34,361 nt of DNA from Oscillospiraceae bacterium (GCA_009779995.1 WRDW01000021.1:1-34361); one strand, 5' to 3'; positions 14,996 through 22,553 are shown, counted from the stretch's first letter. Made by a program: numbers and translations. The notes: generated by a model not told the origin, from the sequence alone.

Positions 14996-15543
14996 CAGGT
15001 TCCTTCTGCACCTTTAAAAGTGTTTTTGAGAGCCTCGATGAGATCAAAACCAAAAACCCCGGCATAGACTTCACTTTTGTGCTGTCTGACAACGTGCAGA
15101 GGCTGCCCAATCGCTTCTGCACCCCGGCGGAGACATTTGCCCGCGCAGAAGGTCTATCTGCACACGAGCCCATCCTCTCCATCCCCGAGGCGGAGCCTCT
15201 CGGCCCGAAGAACCTGCTGGACCTCTTCGTGGTCGCCCCCTGCACGGGCAACACCCTCGCCAAACTGGCGGCGGGCATCACGGACGGCCCCGTGCTCATG
15301 GCCGCGAAAGGCCACCTGCGCGGCGGCAAGCCCCTGCTTATTTTCCTCTCCAGCAACGACGCCCTGGGCCTGAACCTGAAGAACATCGGCACGCTGCTGA
15401 ACAGCAAGCACATCTTCTTCGTCCCCTTCGGGCAGGACGCCCCCGGGCAAAAGCCCAACTCCCTTGTGGCGAAGGCGGAATTCCTTCCCGCCGCGATGGA
15501 GGCGGCGCTGCGCGGGGAGCAGCTGCAGCCGATACTGGTGTGA
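14959..15543 (+). CDS. dpaB: Dipicolinate synthase subunit B
   Basis: The 194-residue protein matches DpaB (SpoVFB), the flavoprotein-like second subunit of dipicolinate synthase. It begins MGLERIRAGIGLTGSFCTF, the flavodoxin-like FMN site found in this family, and has VVAPCTGNTLAKLAAGITDGPVLMAAK and PLLIFLSSNDALGLN. GGGGAGAGG lies directly upstream of the ATG at 14959. The overlap with dpaA in another frame points to coupled translation of the two subunits. A palindromic element begins 50 nt after its stop. Confidence 0.95.
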   Translation: MGLERIRAGIGLTGSFCTFKSVFESLDEIKTKNPGIDFTFVLSDNVQRLPNRFCTPAETFARAEGLSAHEPILSIPEAEPLGPKNLLDLFVVAPCTGNTLAKLAAGITDGPVLMAAKGHLRGGKPLLIFLSSNDALGLNLKNIGTLLNSKHIFFVPFGQDAPGQKPNSLVAKAEFLPAAMEAALRGEQLQPILV

Positions 15544-15592
15544 TGCTATTCTCGCACTGAAGAAGCAGGGTAGATATGCGCCTTCTTCCGAC

Positions 15593-15758
15593 GGCGGTCA
15601 GCCGCTCACGCGCAACCCCCTCTGCCGCTTCGCGGCATCTCCCCCAAAGGGGGGCGGCTTTGGCAGTCTACCCAGCTTGCGGGGCACCGCCAGGGTCGCC
15701 CCCTTGGGGGAGATGCCGCGAAGCGGCAGAGGGGGCATCCGCGGAGCGGCTGACCGCC
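15593..15758. repeat. 166-bp MITE-like palindromic element
   Basis: Perfect 15-bp terminal inverted arms, GGCGGTCAGCCGCTC (15593-15607) and its reverse complement (15744-15758), are followed inward by a second, longer pair (15616-15648 against about 15699-15735) built around CTCTGCCGCTTCGCGGCAT and CCCCCAAAGGGGG. A central part of about 50 bp separates the halves. It has no coding capacity and lies between dpaB and the convergent ATPase gene. The structure fits a non-autonomous miniature inverted-repeat element; pieces resembling its arms occur near 4303-4412 and 33640-33705. No clear target-site duplication was seen. Confidence 0.75.
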
Positions 15759-15774
15759 ATGCATAACAGGGTGG

Positions 15775-15809
15775 GAAAAAATCCGGGTGGCAAGAATGCC
15801 CCCCTCGCA
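15775..15809 (-). terminator. REP-type hairpin plus T-run after the ATPase gene
   Basis: On the minus strand, 4 nt beyond the ATPase stop, GGGGGGCATTC and TTGCCACCC form a stem (15809-15783) followed by ATTTTTT (15781-15775), a good intrinsic terminator. The stem is a diverged member of the TGTAGGGG repeat family, here with the T-run that the other copies lack. Confidence 0.7.
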
Positions 15810-15813
15810 GCCT

Positions 15814-16878
15814 TCAGCACCCCAACAGCCCCTCCAGCATCTCCCCGCAGGCCTTATCCAGCGCCGCAAAATCCATCCCGGCGATGTAGATCTCCTCCAC
15901 CCTGTCGTGCGCCTCGCGCTGCACGGCGAGGGTCTTTACCGCCCGGCCCGCCAGTTCGTCGAACATGGCGTCGTTGTAGTCCAGCGCCTCCCGGTGTGCC
16001 TCAACGCCCTCGCCAAGCAGGGCAAAAAAATCGATTTCGCGGGCATGGGCGGGAAATTCCGCCGGCCACAGCCTGCTTTTCGTGAAAAAGCCCAGGTCCA
16101 GTTTGGGGATGATCAGGTGCTCCGGCGTACCGGGGGCGAGGGGGCAGCAAAGGCTCTCGCAATCGAGGCCCCGCAGGAGCGCCGCGTCGCGTATGCGTTC
16201 CAGAAAAATGTCAATCCCCATGCCCGGCTCGCCCCGCAGAAGAAACACCCGTGCATGATCTGTCAGGCTGTCCAATGTAGTTTTAAAGCCCTCGGGGGTC
16301 AGCGCGGCGGCGAAGAGCCTGCGCTCGCGCCCGGCCCTGCCCGAGGGCTTTGCTTTCTCAAGCAGGGGCAGGGCCTCCAGGATGGCCGCATTCAGTTTGC
16401 CCCGGTCAAGGAATTGCTCATAGATGCGCATGTTGTTCTGATACACGGCCCAGGCCGCCGCCAGATAGCCGTAGGCGGAAGTGTAGCATCGCTTTTTCAC
16501 TTGCGCGAGGCGCGCCAGCTCCTCTCTGTGGGGCTCGACAATCCGGGGATCGATGAAGGCGGCCATGTTGAAAAGCACATCGCGCGCCACGGGTAGTGCC
16601 GGGTCCTGCACGTGGGGGGCCGTGGCATCCACGATGCAAAGATTCGCCGCAGGAATCCGCAGGCCATCCAGGCTCGCCGGGTCGTTGGAGCAGTGGAAGA
16701 ACTCCGCCTCCATCCCGCGCGCGCCGAAGGCCGCCGCCGCGCGGCGCATGAAGGTGGATTTCCCGCAGCCGGAGGCTCCTTTGAGATATATAGTTTTTTC
16801 TCCCGGAAACGCGATGTTGTTGAAGTAAGTGAAAAACCCAGCCGGGGTGTTGCCGCCGGGGAAGAAGTGTCTGGACAT
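15814..16878 (-). CDS. ATPase with two P-loop domains (PRK06851-like)
   Basis: The 354-residue protein has an N-terminal P-loop, KGASGCGKST (about residues 33-42), a likely Walker B at LCIVDATAPH (80-89), and a second half that starts like another P-loop domain, FLLRGEPGMGID (212-223). In the second site the Walker A Lys and Ser/Thr are replaced by Ile-Asp, so only the first half should bind nucleotide normally. The architecture resembles a conserved protein of spore-forming Firmicutes (PRK06851 type) with no assigned function. GGAGGG lies just upstream of the ATG at 16878. It stands alone between a terminator and the InlB-repeat gene. Confidence 0.7.
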   Translation of the reverse strand: MSRHFFPGGNTPAGFFTYFNNIAFPGEKTIYLKGASGCGKSTFMRRAAAAFGARGMEAEFFHCSNDPASLDGLRIPAANLCIVDATAPHVQDPALPVARDVLFNMAAFIDPRIVEPHREELARLAQVKKRCYTSAYGYLAAAWAVYQNNMRIYEQFLDRGKLNAAILEALPLLEKAKPSGRAGRERRLFAAALTPEGFKTTLDSLTDHARVFLLRGEPGMGIDIFLERIRDAALLRGLDCESLCCPLAPGTPEHLIIPKLDLGFFTKSRLWPAEFPAHAREIDFFALLGEGVEAHREALDYNDAMFDELAGRAVKTLAVQREAHDRVEEIYIAGMDFAALDKACGEMLEGLLGC

Positions 16879-16952
16879 GAAAAATCCCTCCGCATGGTTT
16901 GCTTTCTAAGCATTATATGCGAAGGGGGGTATTATATTGCGGACAACTTATT

Positions 16953-18461
16953 TCAGTTGATGGGCTGCACCCAGCGCATCCAAAGCCAGCCGAAGAGGAC
17001 GAACCGGAGCACGAACTGCATCAAGCCGCCCCAGTCGGACCAGAAATACTGCGGGGCGGGAAGCTCCTCCCAGATGGCGTAGAGCGCCGCCGCCGCGTCG
17101 GCCGTGTAATTCGCGCCCGGCTGGTACACAGCCGTACCAGTGGCGCCGGTGGCCCAGCCCTTGAAGGCATAGCCCGCCCGCGCGGGAACCGCTGTGCTGA
17201 GCGCCAGGGTCACGCCTTCGGTCTTGGTCTGGGCATCGGGCGCGCCGGTGCCGCCGTTGGCGTTAAAGCTGACGGCATAGGTTGCGGGGCCGGTCTGTTT
17301 CTCCTCCCAAACGGCATAGAGCGTCGCCGCCGCGTTGGCCGCATAGTCGCCGCCCGGCTGGTATGCAGCCGCGCCGGTTGCGCTGGTGGCCCAGCCCTTG
17401 AAGCTGTAGCCATCCCATGTGGGAACTCCTGTATTGAGCGCCAGGGTCACGCCTTCGGTCTTGGTCTGCGCGGCGGGCGCGCCCGCGCCGCCGTTGGCGT
17501 CGTATGTAACCGTATAGGTTGCTGGAGTAACCTGAACCTGTTCCCAAACGGCATAGAGCGTCGCCGCCGCGTTGGCCGTGTAGCTCGCGCCCGGGGCATA
17601 TATGACCGCGCCTGATGCACTGGTGGCCCAGCCGCTGAAGATATAGCCCGTGCGCGCGGGAACCGCCGTGCTGAGCGTCAGGGGCACGAATTCCACCTTG
17701 GTCTGGCCTGCGGGCGCGCCGGAGCCGCCGTTGGCGTTGTAGGTGACTGTATAGGTGTCGGCGGCTATCACGCCCTCATCGATCAGCAGTTTTCTCAGCT
17801 TGGGGTTCAAGGCGTCAAATCTCGCTTTGGCTTCGGTCCATTTGCCTTCCTTCGCAAGCTGATCAATCATTTTGTGATCGCTTGCATTGATAATTTCCAT
17901 ATATGGGCCGTTCGCTATCTCCTCCGCTTTCGGTCGGTTCACGAGTCCAAAGAACTCAAGAGCCCAACCGAGTTCAAAATAAATTCTGTACGATTCAATA
18001 AAAGCCAGAAATTCCGGCTTGAGATAGGCATCGATCAACGGCTGGTATCTGTTGATGATTTCTGCCCAATATGCGTCGACTTTCGCTTCCAGATCCGCTT
18101 TCAACGTACCGGCCAGAAAGGCGGCGATCGTTGCTTCCTCATTTTTGGGAAACGTATTGAGTTCCGTCCAGGCAGCCGTTTCCTGCGCAGCGTTCTCCGC
18201 TGCCCGGACTTTCACCAGAAACTCCTCCAGCTTGCCCCCGTCTATTAGAGCTGGCGCATTGACCACATTGATTTCTGCCGCAAGGAAGACATATGTAGTA
18301 AAGTGCTTGCTGTCCCAATATCGTGTAAACCAGCGCCCGATATCATCGTACTGCGCCTTCTGCTCTGCTGTCAGGTCATTGTAAGTGACAGCGCCTGCCC
18401 CCACCGCGAACACGCCAAGGAGCATGAGCATCGCCAGTGCTGTTGCCAGTATGCGTTTCAT
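16953..18461 (-). CDS. Secreted protein with three InlB B-repeats
   Basis: The 502-residue protein begins MKRILATALAMLMLLGVFAVGAGAV, a signal peptide probably cut after AGA. Residues of about 25-235 form a helical domain of no recognised family. Three beta-rich repeats of about 78 residues follow (about 237-315, 316-394, 395-471), each with YNANGG-type starts, a GY.F.GWAT core and ALYAxWE ends: the Listeria-Bacteroides (InlB B / Flg_new) repeat found in surface proteins. A short hydrophobic, aromatic tail (LMQFVLRFVLFGWLWMRW) may anchor it; there is no LPxTG motif. GGAGGG precedes the ATG at 18461, and a perfect sigma-A promoter lies about 40 nt upstream, so strong vegetative expression is likely. 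Confidence 0.8.
   Translation of the reverse strand: MKRILATALAMLMLLGVFAVGAGAVTYNDLTAEQKAQYDDIGRWFTRYWDSKHFTTYVFLAAEINVVNAPALIDGGKLEEFLVKVRAAENAAQETAAWTELNTFPKNEEATIAAFLAGTLKADLEAKVDAYWAEIINRYQPLIDAYLKPEFLAFIESYRIYFELGWALEFFGLVNRPKAEEIANGPYMEIINASDHKMIDQLAKEGKWTEAKARFDALNPKLRKLLIDEGVIAADTYTVTYNANGGSGAPAGQTKVEFVPLTLSTAVPARTGYIFSGWATSASGAVIYAPGASYTANAAATLYAVWEQVQVTPATYTVTYDANGGAGAPAAQTKTEGVTLALNTGVPTWDGYSFKGWATSATGAAAYQPGGDYAANAAATLYAVWEEKQTGPATYAVSFNANGGTGAPDAQTKTEGVTLALSTAVPARAGYAFKGWATGATGTAVYQPGANYTADAAAALYAIWEELPAPQYFWSDWGGLMQFVLRFVLFGWLWMRWVQPIN
17049..17753 (-). repeat. Three tandem ~235-bp coding repeats
   Basis: The units lie at about 17517-17753, 17280-17516 and 17049-17279. They encode the three InlB B-repeats; units two and three are closest to each other (long identical stretches around TKTEGVTLAL and YQPG), suggesting recent duplication or recombination within the gene. 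Confidence 0.8.
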
Positions 18462-18500
18462 GTTTTTTCCCTCCAAAATATTTGATATTATATTTTGTAA

Positions 18501-18529
18501 ATTATACATCCTGCCGAAAGCGCTGTCAA
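18501..18529 (-). promoter_or_regulatory. Consensus sigma-A promoter of the InlB-repeat gene
   Basis: On the minus strand TTGACA (18529-18524) and TATAAT (18506-18501) are separated by exactly 17 nt. Transcription should begin near 18494, giving a leader of about 33 nt before the ATG at 18461. Confidence 0.9.
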
Positions 18530-18586
18530 GCTTTTTTTAATTATCTCTTCAATTCAACGGAAAGTCAATTTTTGCAAGGACAAACA

Positions 18587-19624
18587 TCACGCCAGGATAA
18601 CCCCGTCCTCCCCCTCCACAACCTCGCCCATGACATACGCCTCCTCGCCGTTGGCACGCAGGATTTCCACGGCCCTGTCGGCGTCCTCAGAAGCGACAAC
18701 GATGCTCATGCCCACGCCCATGTTGAAGGTATTGTACATATCGCGCTTGGGTATCCCGCCGGTTTTCATCAGGACATCGAAAATGGGCGGGGCTTCAATC
18801 GCGCTCTCGTCAATCCTGGCGCTTTTGCCCTTCGGCAGGCTGCGGGGGATATTCTCGTAGAACCCGCCCCCGGTGATGTGGGCTATCCCGCGGGGCCGCA
18901 CCTGCTCCAGCAGGGCCAGTACCGGCCTGACGTAAATTTTCGTGGGGGTCAGCAGCGTCTCCCCCAGCGTCGCGCCGAGGTCGTCGGTGTAGAGCGCCAG
19001 CTTTTTCGCGTCGAGCCTGAAAATCTTGCGCACCAGGGAAAAGCCGTTGGAGTGCACCCCGCTGGAGGGCAGGGCGATGACGGCGTCCCCGGCTTTGGCC
19101 GTGCTGCTGTCCAGGATTTTGTCCTTATCGACGATGCCCGTGCAGCAGCCCACGAGGTCGTACTCGTCGGGCTTGTAGAGGCCGGGCATTTCGGCGCACT
19201 CGCCCCCGATCAGGGCGCAGCCCGCCTGGACGCAGCCCTCGGCCACGCCCGCGACGGTGGCGGCCACCCGCTCTGGGATGTTTTTTCCCATGCCGATGTA
19301 ATCCAGGAAGAACAGCGGCTTCGCGCCGCAGCAGATGACGTCGTTGGCGCACATGGCCACGCAGTCGATCCCCACGGTGTCGTGCCTGTCCATCATGAAG
19401 GCAAGCATGATCTTCGTGCCCACGCTGTCCGTGCCGCTGACCAGCACGGGCTTCTCTATGCCAGCCATATCGAGCTCGAACAGCCCGCCGAAGCCCCCTA
19501 TGCCGGAGAGCACCCCCGGCGTCCTCGTGCGGGCGATGTGCTCCCGCATGAGCTCCACGGCCTCATACCCGGCGGTGATGTCCACCCCGGCGGCCTTATA
19601 GGCCGCGCTGGCGCTGTTTTGCAT
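18587..19624 (-). CDS. purM: Phosphoribosylformylglycinamidine cyclo-ligase (AIR synthetase)
   Basis: PurM makes aminoimidazole ribonucleotide from FGAM and ATP, step five of purine synthesis. The 345-residue protein shows the family motifs: YKAAGVDITAG, GIGGFGGLFEL, SGTDSVGTK, the catalytic-metal region IDCVAMCANDVICCGAKPLFFLDY, GGECAEMPG, SSGVHSNGFSLVRK, HITGGGF and NMGVGM. AAGGAG lies 8 nt upstream of the ATG at 19624, which is favoured over an in-frame start at 19648. It lies about 7 kb from purE-purF on the same strand, so the pathway genes are dispersed. The ComEA-like gene ends only 17 nt upstream. Confidence 0.97.
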   Translation of the reverse strand: MQNSASAAYKAAGVDITAGYEAVELMREHIARTRTPGVLSGIGGFGGLFELDMAGIEKPVLVSGTDSVGTKIMLAFMMDRHDTVGIDCVAMCANDVICCGAKPLFFLDYIGMGKNIPERVAATVAGVAEGCVQAGCALIGGECAEMPGLYKPDEYDLVGCCTGIVDKDKILDSSTAKAGDAVIALPSSGVHSNGFSLVRKIFRLDAKKLALYTDDLGATLGETLLTPTKIYVRPVLALLEQVRPRGIAHITGGGFYENIPRSLPKGKSARIDESAIEAPPIFDVLMKTGGIPKRDMYNTFNMGVGMSIVVASEDADRAVEILRANGEEAYVMGEVVEGEDGVILA

Positions 19625-19641
19625 GTGTGTTCTCCTTGTTT

Positions 19642-20247
19642 TCACCATGTGACATACGGCGCGAGGCCGTCGAGGGTCTTTTGGCCTATGCCGCTGACCT
19701 GCAGGAGCTGGTTGGCGTTGGTGAAGCCCCCGTTGGCCGCCCGCCAGGCGAGGATCGCCTGGGCCTTCACCGGGCCGATGCCGGGCAGGGTCTCCAGCTG
19801 CGCCTGGGTGGCCGTGTTCAGGTTGACGGGGTAGGTTGGCTGCTGCTGGACGGGCTGGGGCGGCGCTGTCACCGGGGGCTGTGTTTGATAGACAGGCGGC
19901 GGGTCGCCCTCGCCGTCGTAGGGCTGCAGCGGGGCCTCGCCGGGCTGGTGGACGACGATGCCTGTGTAGCCGACGACATAGCTGCCGGGGGGCGCATACA
20001 TGCTCTCGGCCGGATTGCCTTCAGCGCCGGCCATGTCCGTCCCGGGCTGCGGGGCCTCGAAGGGGTTTTGCCCCGCATCGCCCGCCTGCGAATCGAAGGG
20101 ATTCGCGCGCTGCGCCGTGCCCGGCGGCTCGTCCGGCCCCTGGGAGGCCAGGGCGCTTCTCGCGCCCGCCGCCAGCAGTACGCCCGCCGCCAGCAGCAGC
20201 GCCGCCGCGGCCAGCAGGAGCTCGGTGCGCTTGCGGGGCCTGTTCAT
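19642..20247 (-). CDS. ComEA-like helix-hairpin-helix DNA-binding protein
   Basis: The 201-residue protein has an N-terminal membrane helix (about residues 10-30), a long Pro/Gln/Gly-rich linker, and a C-terminal ComEA domain with two helix-hairpin-helix motifs (VNLNTATQAQLETLPGIGPVKAQAI and GGFTNANQLLQVSGIGQKTL), which bind DNA non-specifically. ComEA receives incoming DNA outside the membrane during natural transformation. The usual comEB and comEC genes do not follow, so a role in competence is inferred only from the domain. GGGAGGGTGA precedes the ATG, which overlaps the XRE gene stop by 4 bp (ATGA). Confidence 0.85.
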   Translation of the reverse strand: MNRPRKRTELLLAAAALLLAAGVLLAAGARSALASQGPDEPPGTAQRANPFDSQAGDAGQNPFEAPQPGTDMAGAEGNPAESMYAPPGSYVVGYTGIVVHQPGEAPLQPYDGEGDPPPVYQTQPPVTAPPQPVQQQPTYPVNLNTATQAQLETLPGIGPVKAQAILAWRAANGGFTNANQLLQVSGIGQKTLDGLAPYVTW

Positions 20248-20501
20248 AGCTCACCCTCCCCGCGTTTGCCCGAACGGCTGCGCGTGCGCTTGATGACGCC
20301 CGGCTCCCACACGAGGATCTCCGAAAGCTCGCAGCCCAAGGCCTCGCAGATGAGGTCCAGATGGTCGAGATTGACCCGCTCGCACAGCTCGTGATACAGC
20401 TCATTGATGGTGGCCGGCCGGATATTCGTCTTCCGCGCCAAATCCGCCTGTGTCCAGCGAAGCTCCCCAAGTTTCTTCGACAGCAGGATGCGAATTGCCA
20501 T
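20244..20501 (-). CDS. XRE-family HTH transcriptional regulator
   Basis: The 85-residue protein is essentially one Cro/C1-type helix-turn-helix domain (LGELRWTQADLARKTNIRPATINELYH...LDLICEALGCELSEILVW) with a basic tail. The Clostridial proteins of this kind are small repressors. The ATG at 20501 has AGAGGTG 6 nt upstream; the in-frame GTG at 20510 falls inside that site. A TCTCGTTA/TAACGAGA inverted repeat (20512-20532) directly covers the ribosome binding site and is a likely autoregulatory operator. It is coupled to the ComEA-like gene by an ATGA overlap and may control it. Confidence 0.85.
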   Translation of the reverse strand: MAIRILLSKKLGELRWTQADLARKTNIRPATINELYHELCERVNLDHLDLICEALGCELSEILVWEPGVIKRTRSRSGKRGEGEL

Positions 20502-20511
20502 ATTTTTCACC

Positions 20512-20532
20512 TCTCGTTACATTCTAACGAGA
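20512..20532. promoter_or_regulatory. 8-bp inverted repeat overlapping the XRE ribosome binding site
   Basis: TCTCGTTA (20512-20519) and TAACGAGA (20525-20532) flank a 5-nt spacer. In the mRNA the second arm contains part of the AGAGG ribosome binding site. The site may be a dimeric operator for the XRE protein or a hairpin that limits its translation. Confidence 0.55.
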
Positions 20533-20748
20533 ATCGGTGTATAATACGCAAAACAGTAACATTCTTACCAAATCAGTAATGTTTCTGTTCACTGCCTTGC
20601 AAAATAAGTATAGCGGAAATACCGGAAAGTCAGTCGGGACGAACCCTTTGAACACGCTTGCGCCAGGCTTCGCATGTTCACTATTCTTTTTAGCAAGAGT
20701 GCTGCGCAACTTGGATACTCCCTTCGGTTGGTACTGCCAGTATATAGT
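20533..20748. other. Intergenic region with no supported gene
   Basis: About 215 bp between the XRE and DUF2809 genes. It contains a repeated motif (TGTTACTGTTT and CATTACTGATT on the minus strand, about 20 nt apart, 20551-20583) and an AT-rich TATTAT that could be the -10 of the XRE promoter, but no good -35 at 17 nt. A 61-codon minus-strand frame has no ribosome binding site. Confidence 0.4.
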
Positions 20749-21129
20749 TTACGCGCGGGATGTCAAGCAAATTATGCGCTCGGCTGTCCAAACCGCCGCG
20801 CAGCCGATCCCATAGCACAGAATATCAGCCCAGTCGAAGGTCCCGCCCGCGACAATCCGCAGCCAGCCGATGTGCGCCAGGCCGAGCAGGTCCAGCAGGC
20901 GAATATATTGCGTGAATTCAACCAAGCAAGCGAAAGCGAACACATACAGCGCCAGCAAATTGGGCTTTGCGGGAAAGAGTACGCGCACAGCGCAGTGAAT
21001 GAGGATGACCACCAGCACATCGCCCAGATAGGGCCGCACGAAAGCATCGTGCGCGAACAGAGCAATGCATACCTCAATCCCGAACAGGACGAGGGCGGCC
21101 AGGGCGTAGAGGAGGCGTTGTTTCTTCAT
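20749..21129 (-). CDS. DUF2809 membrane protein
   Basis: The 126-residue protein has four hydrophobic helices. The segments LYALAALVLFGIEVCIALFAHDAFVRPYLGDVLVVILIH and CLVEFTQY...GTFDWADILCYGIG fit the DUF2809 family of small integral membrane proteins with no known function. The ATG at 21129 overlaps the methyltransferase TGA by 4 bp and has no Shine-Dalgarno sequence, so it relies on translational coupling; a longer reading frame to 21228 would overlap the methyltransferase by about 100 bp and is less likely. Confidence 0.75.
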   Translation of the reverse strand: MKKQRLLYALAALVLFGIEVCIALFAHDAFVRPYLGDVLVVILIHCAVRVLFPAKPNLLALYVFAFACLVEFTQYIRLLDLLGLAHIGWLRIVAGGTFDWADILCYGIGCAAVWTAERIICLTSRA

Positions 21130-21857
21130 GCGTTCGTATATACCACCGTCTCCATTGGCAGCAGCATTTTTCCATTCAGATTGCAGCGTTCGAATATCTC
21201 GGCTATGCTTGCGATGAAGCGCTCGCACTCCCCGTCGCCGGGCCGGGGGGAGGTCGAGTGGGAGAGCATGTAGGCCTCGTGGTGCTCCCGGTCATAATAC
21301 ACCGGGTTGTCGAAGGCCTCGCGGCGCATCGCGCCGCCGAAAAAGGCCAGCATGGCCTCGTCGTTGCGCTTCCAGCGCTCCGGGTCGTATTTGTGGGGCT
21401 GCCACTCGAGTTCAGCGTTGGCTTCCGTGTGGCCTGCCGGGGGAATGTTATATATAACGAAAATCCGCCCGCCTGGCTTGAGAATGCGCACACATTCCTG
21501 TTTGAACCTCTCGCCGTCAAACCAGTGGAAGGCTTGGGCGCAGGTGACGGCGTCCACGCTTTGGCCAGGCAGGCCGGTGGCCTCGGCGATGCCTTCAATC
21601 ACGCGCAGGTTCGGCAAAATGGGCAGCTTCGAGCGCATGTCGGCGTCGGGCTCCACGGCGATGACGCTGTACCCCCGCGCGCAAAGCATGGCGGAGAGCT
21701 TCCCCGTCCCCGCGCCGATGTCGGCGACAGCACCCCCGGTCCCCCCCTCGCAGGCGAAGGGGGCTTTCACAAGGCCGGCGATATAATCCAGCGCGGCAGG
21801 GGCGTAACCCGGCCGCGCCTTGTCGTATACGGTTGCCTTGCCGGTGAACTCGTTCAT
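21126..21857 (-). CDS. Class I SAM-dependent methyltransferase
   Basis: The 243-residue protein has the Rossmann-type motif I VADIGAGTGKLS (about residues 44-55), the acidic residue after strand 2 (VIAVEPDADM), and ILKPGGRIFVIYN, typical of methyltransferases of the UbiE/SmtA-like Methyltransf_11 group. The opening NEFTGKATVYDKARPGYAP is common in small-molecule methyltransferases of Firmicutes. The substrate cannot be told from the sequence. GAGGT lies 9 nt upstream of the ATG. It ends with an ATGA overlap to the DUF2809 gene. Confidence 0.85.
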   Translation of the reverse strand: MNEFTGKATVYDKARPGYAPAALDYIAGLVKAPFACEGGTGGAVADIGAGTGKLSAMLCARGYSVIAVEPDADMRSKLPILPNLRVIEGIAEATGLPGQSVDAVTCAQAFHWFDGERFKQECVRILKPGGRIFVIYNIPPAGHTEANAELEWQPHKYDPERWKRNDEAMLAFFGGAMRREAFDNPVYYDREHHEAYMLSHSTSPRPGDGECERFIASIAEIFERCNLNGKMLLPMETVVYTNA

Positions 21858-21867
21858 GGCTCTAACC

Positions 21868-22080
21868 TCAAAGGGAACTGCGCGGCTGTTGCCTGGGCGT
21901 GTTCAACCCCGGCACCAAGCCGAACTTTTTGCGCGCTGCCGCGGCGCGGCGCTCGGTATCGGCGCTGCGTTCCTCCGGCGTTGCGTCTTTGAGCCGTTCA
22001 TAATGCCATTCGCGGATTTTGTGGATGTCATCAATGGTAAATGCCGGGCTGATCTCAGGTTTCGGAATGTCATGAATCAT
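21868..22080 (-). CDS. Orphan antitoxin-like protein, 70 aa
   Basis: The helical, charged segment IDDIHKIREWHYERLKDATPEER...AAARKKFGL resembles the small partner of the PIN toxin at 2204-2386 (IDEIRAKLYEDY...HKLAEKYGL) and similar Clostridial proteins that follow PIN genes. No PIN gene is present here; the gene instead starts 1 nt after the RelE-antitoxin gene. The ribosome binding site is weak, so translation is probably coupled. It could be a leftover antitoxin that protects against a PIN toxin elsewhere, or part of a three-gene module. Confidence 0.55.
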   Translation of the reverse strand: MIHDIPKPEISPAFTIDDIHKIREWHYERLKDATPEERSADTERRAAAARKKFGLVPGLNTPRQQPRSSL

Positions 22081-22081
22081 G

Positions 22082-22288
22082 TTAAATCACGCTTGCCAGC
22101 GGCACCCCGCCGCTGCGGGCGTATTCCGCACGTCCCTCCAGAATGATTGCCTTTTCCTCGGCTGTCAGATCAGTTTCAACAATTGGGGTATCGGTAAGCA
22201 ACAGCGCCAGCAGGGGCCGCAGTACCTCCAGCTGAAATTCTGGCAGCTGGTTGATATAGCCCTGCACCTCTTGGCGAATTGGCGACAT
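22082..22288 (-). CDS. Type II antitoxin of the RelE/ParE pair
   Basis: The 68-residue protein (MSPIRQEVQGYINQLPEFQLEVLRPLLALL...TDLTAEEKAIILEGRAEY) has the length and helical pattern of Clostridial antitoxins next to RelE-like toxins, in which the C-terminal half wraps the toxin. GGGAGG lies 8 nt upstream of the ATG, which starts 1 nt after the toxin gene. No clear DNA-binding fold is visible, so autoregulation is not assured. Confidence 0.7.
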   Translation of the reverse strand: MSPIRQEVQGYINQLPEFQLEVLRPLLALLLTDTPIVETDLTAEEKAIILEGRAEYARSGGVPLASVI

Positions 22289-22289
22289 A

Positions 22290-22541
22290 TCAAAAACCTC
22301 CCTTGTAAGCCTGCCCGCGCGGGGCGATGTTATACACCACTATCATATTCTCGTCTATGTCGAACAATACACGGTAGCCGCCCACGCGCAGCCTGTAGCC
22401 TTCTCTGCCTTCCAGAGGCGTTATATCCCCCTGCGGCGGGTCGAGCGCCAGCTTTTCCAGTCCTCGCACTATACGGCCTTTGTTCGGCTGGTTCATGCGC
22501 TTGAGATACTTGGCGGCGTCGCGAAGCAATTCAACGTTCAT
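22290..22541 (-). CDS. RelE/ParE-family toxin
   Basis: The 83-residue protein has the RelE fold pattern: a helical N-terminal half (LLRDAAKYLKRMNQPNKGRIVRGLEKLALDPP), then GDITPLEGREGYRLRVGGYRVLFDIDENMIVVYNIAPRGQAYK. The GYRLRVGGYRVLFD stretch and the C-terminal Arg/Tyr are hallmark positions of mRNA-cleaving toxins acting at the ribosome. AGAGGA precedes the ATG. The gene begins 12 nt after rplT on the same strand, with no terminator between, so it probably shares the ribosomal operon transcript. Confidence 0.85.
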   Translation of the reverse strand: MNVELLRDAAKYLKRMNQPNKGRIVRGLEKLALDPPQGDITPLEGREGYRLRVGGYRVLFDIDENMIVVYNIAPRGQAYKGGF

Positions 22542-22553
22542 GTGTTCCTCTCG

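Noticed and set aside
17049-17753. Regular repeats that could suggest a CRISPR or other array
   Set aside because: The units are about 235 bp, have no spacers, and encode InlB B-repeats in frame.
20524-20709. 61-codon minus-strand frame upstream of the XRE gene
   Set aside because: No ribosome binding site, overlaps the XRE control region, and no domain is recognisable.
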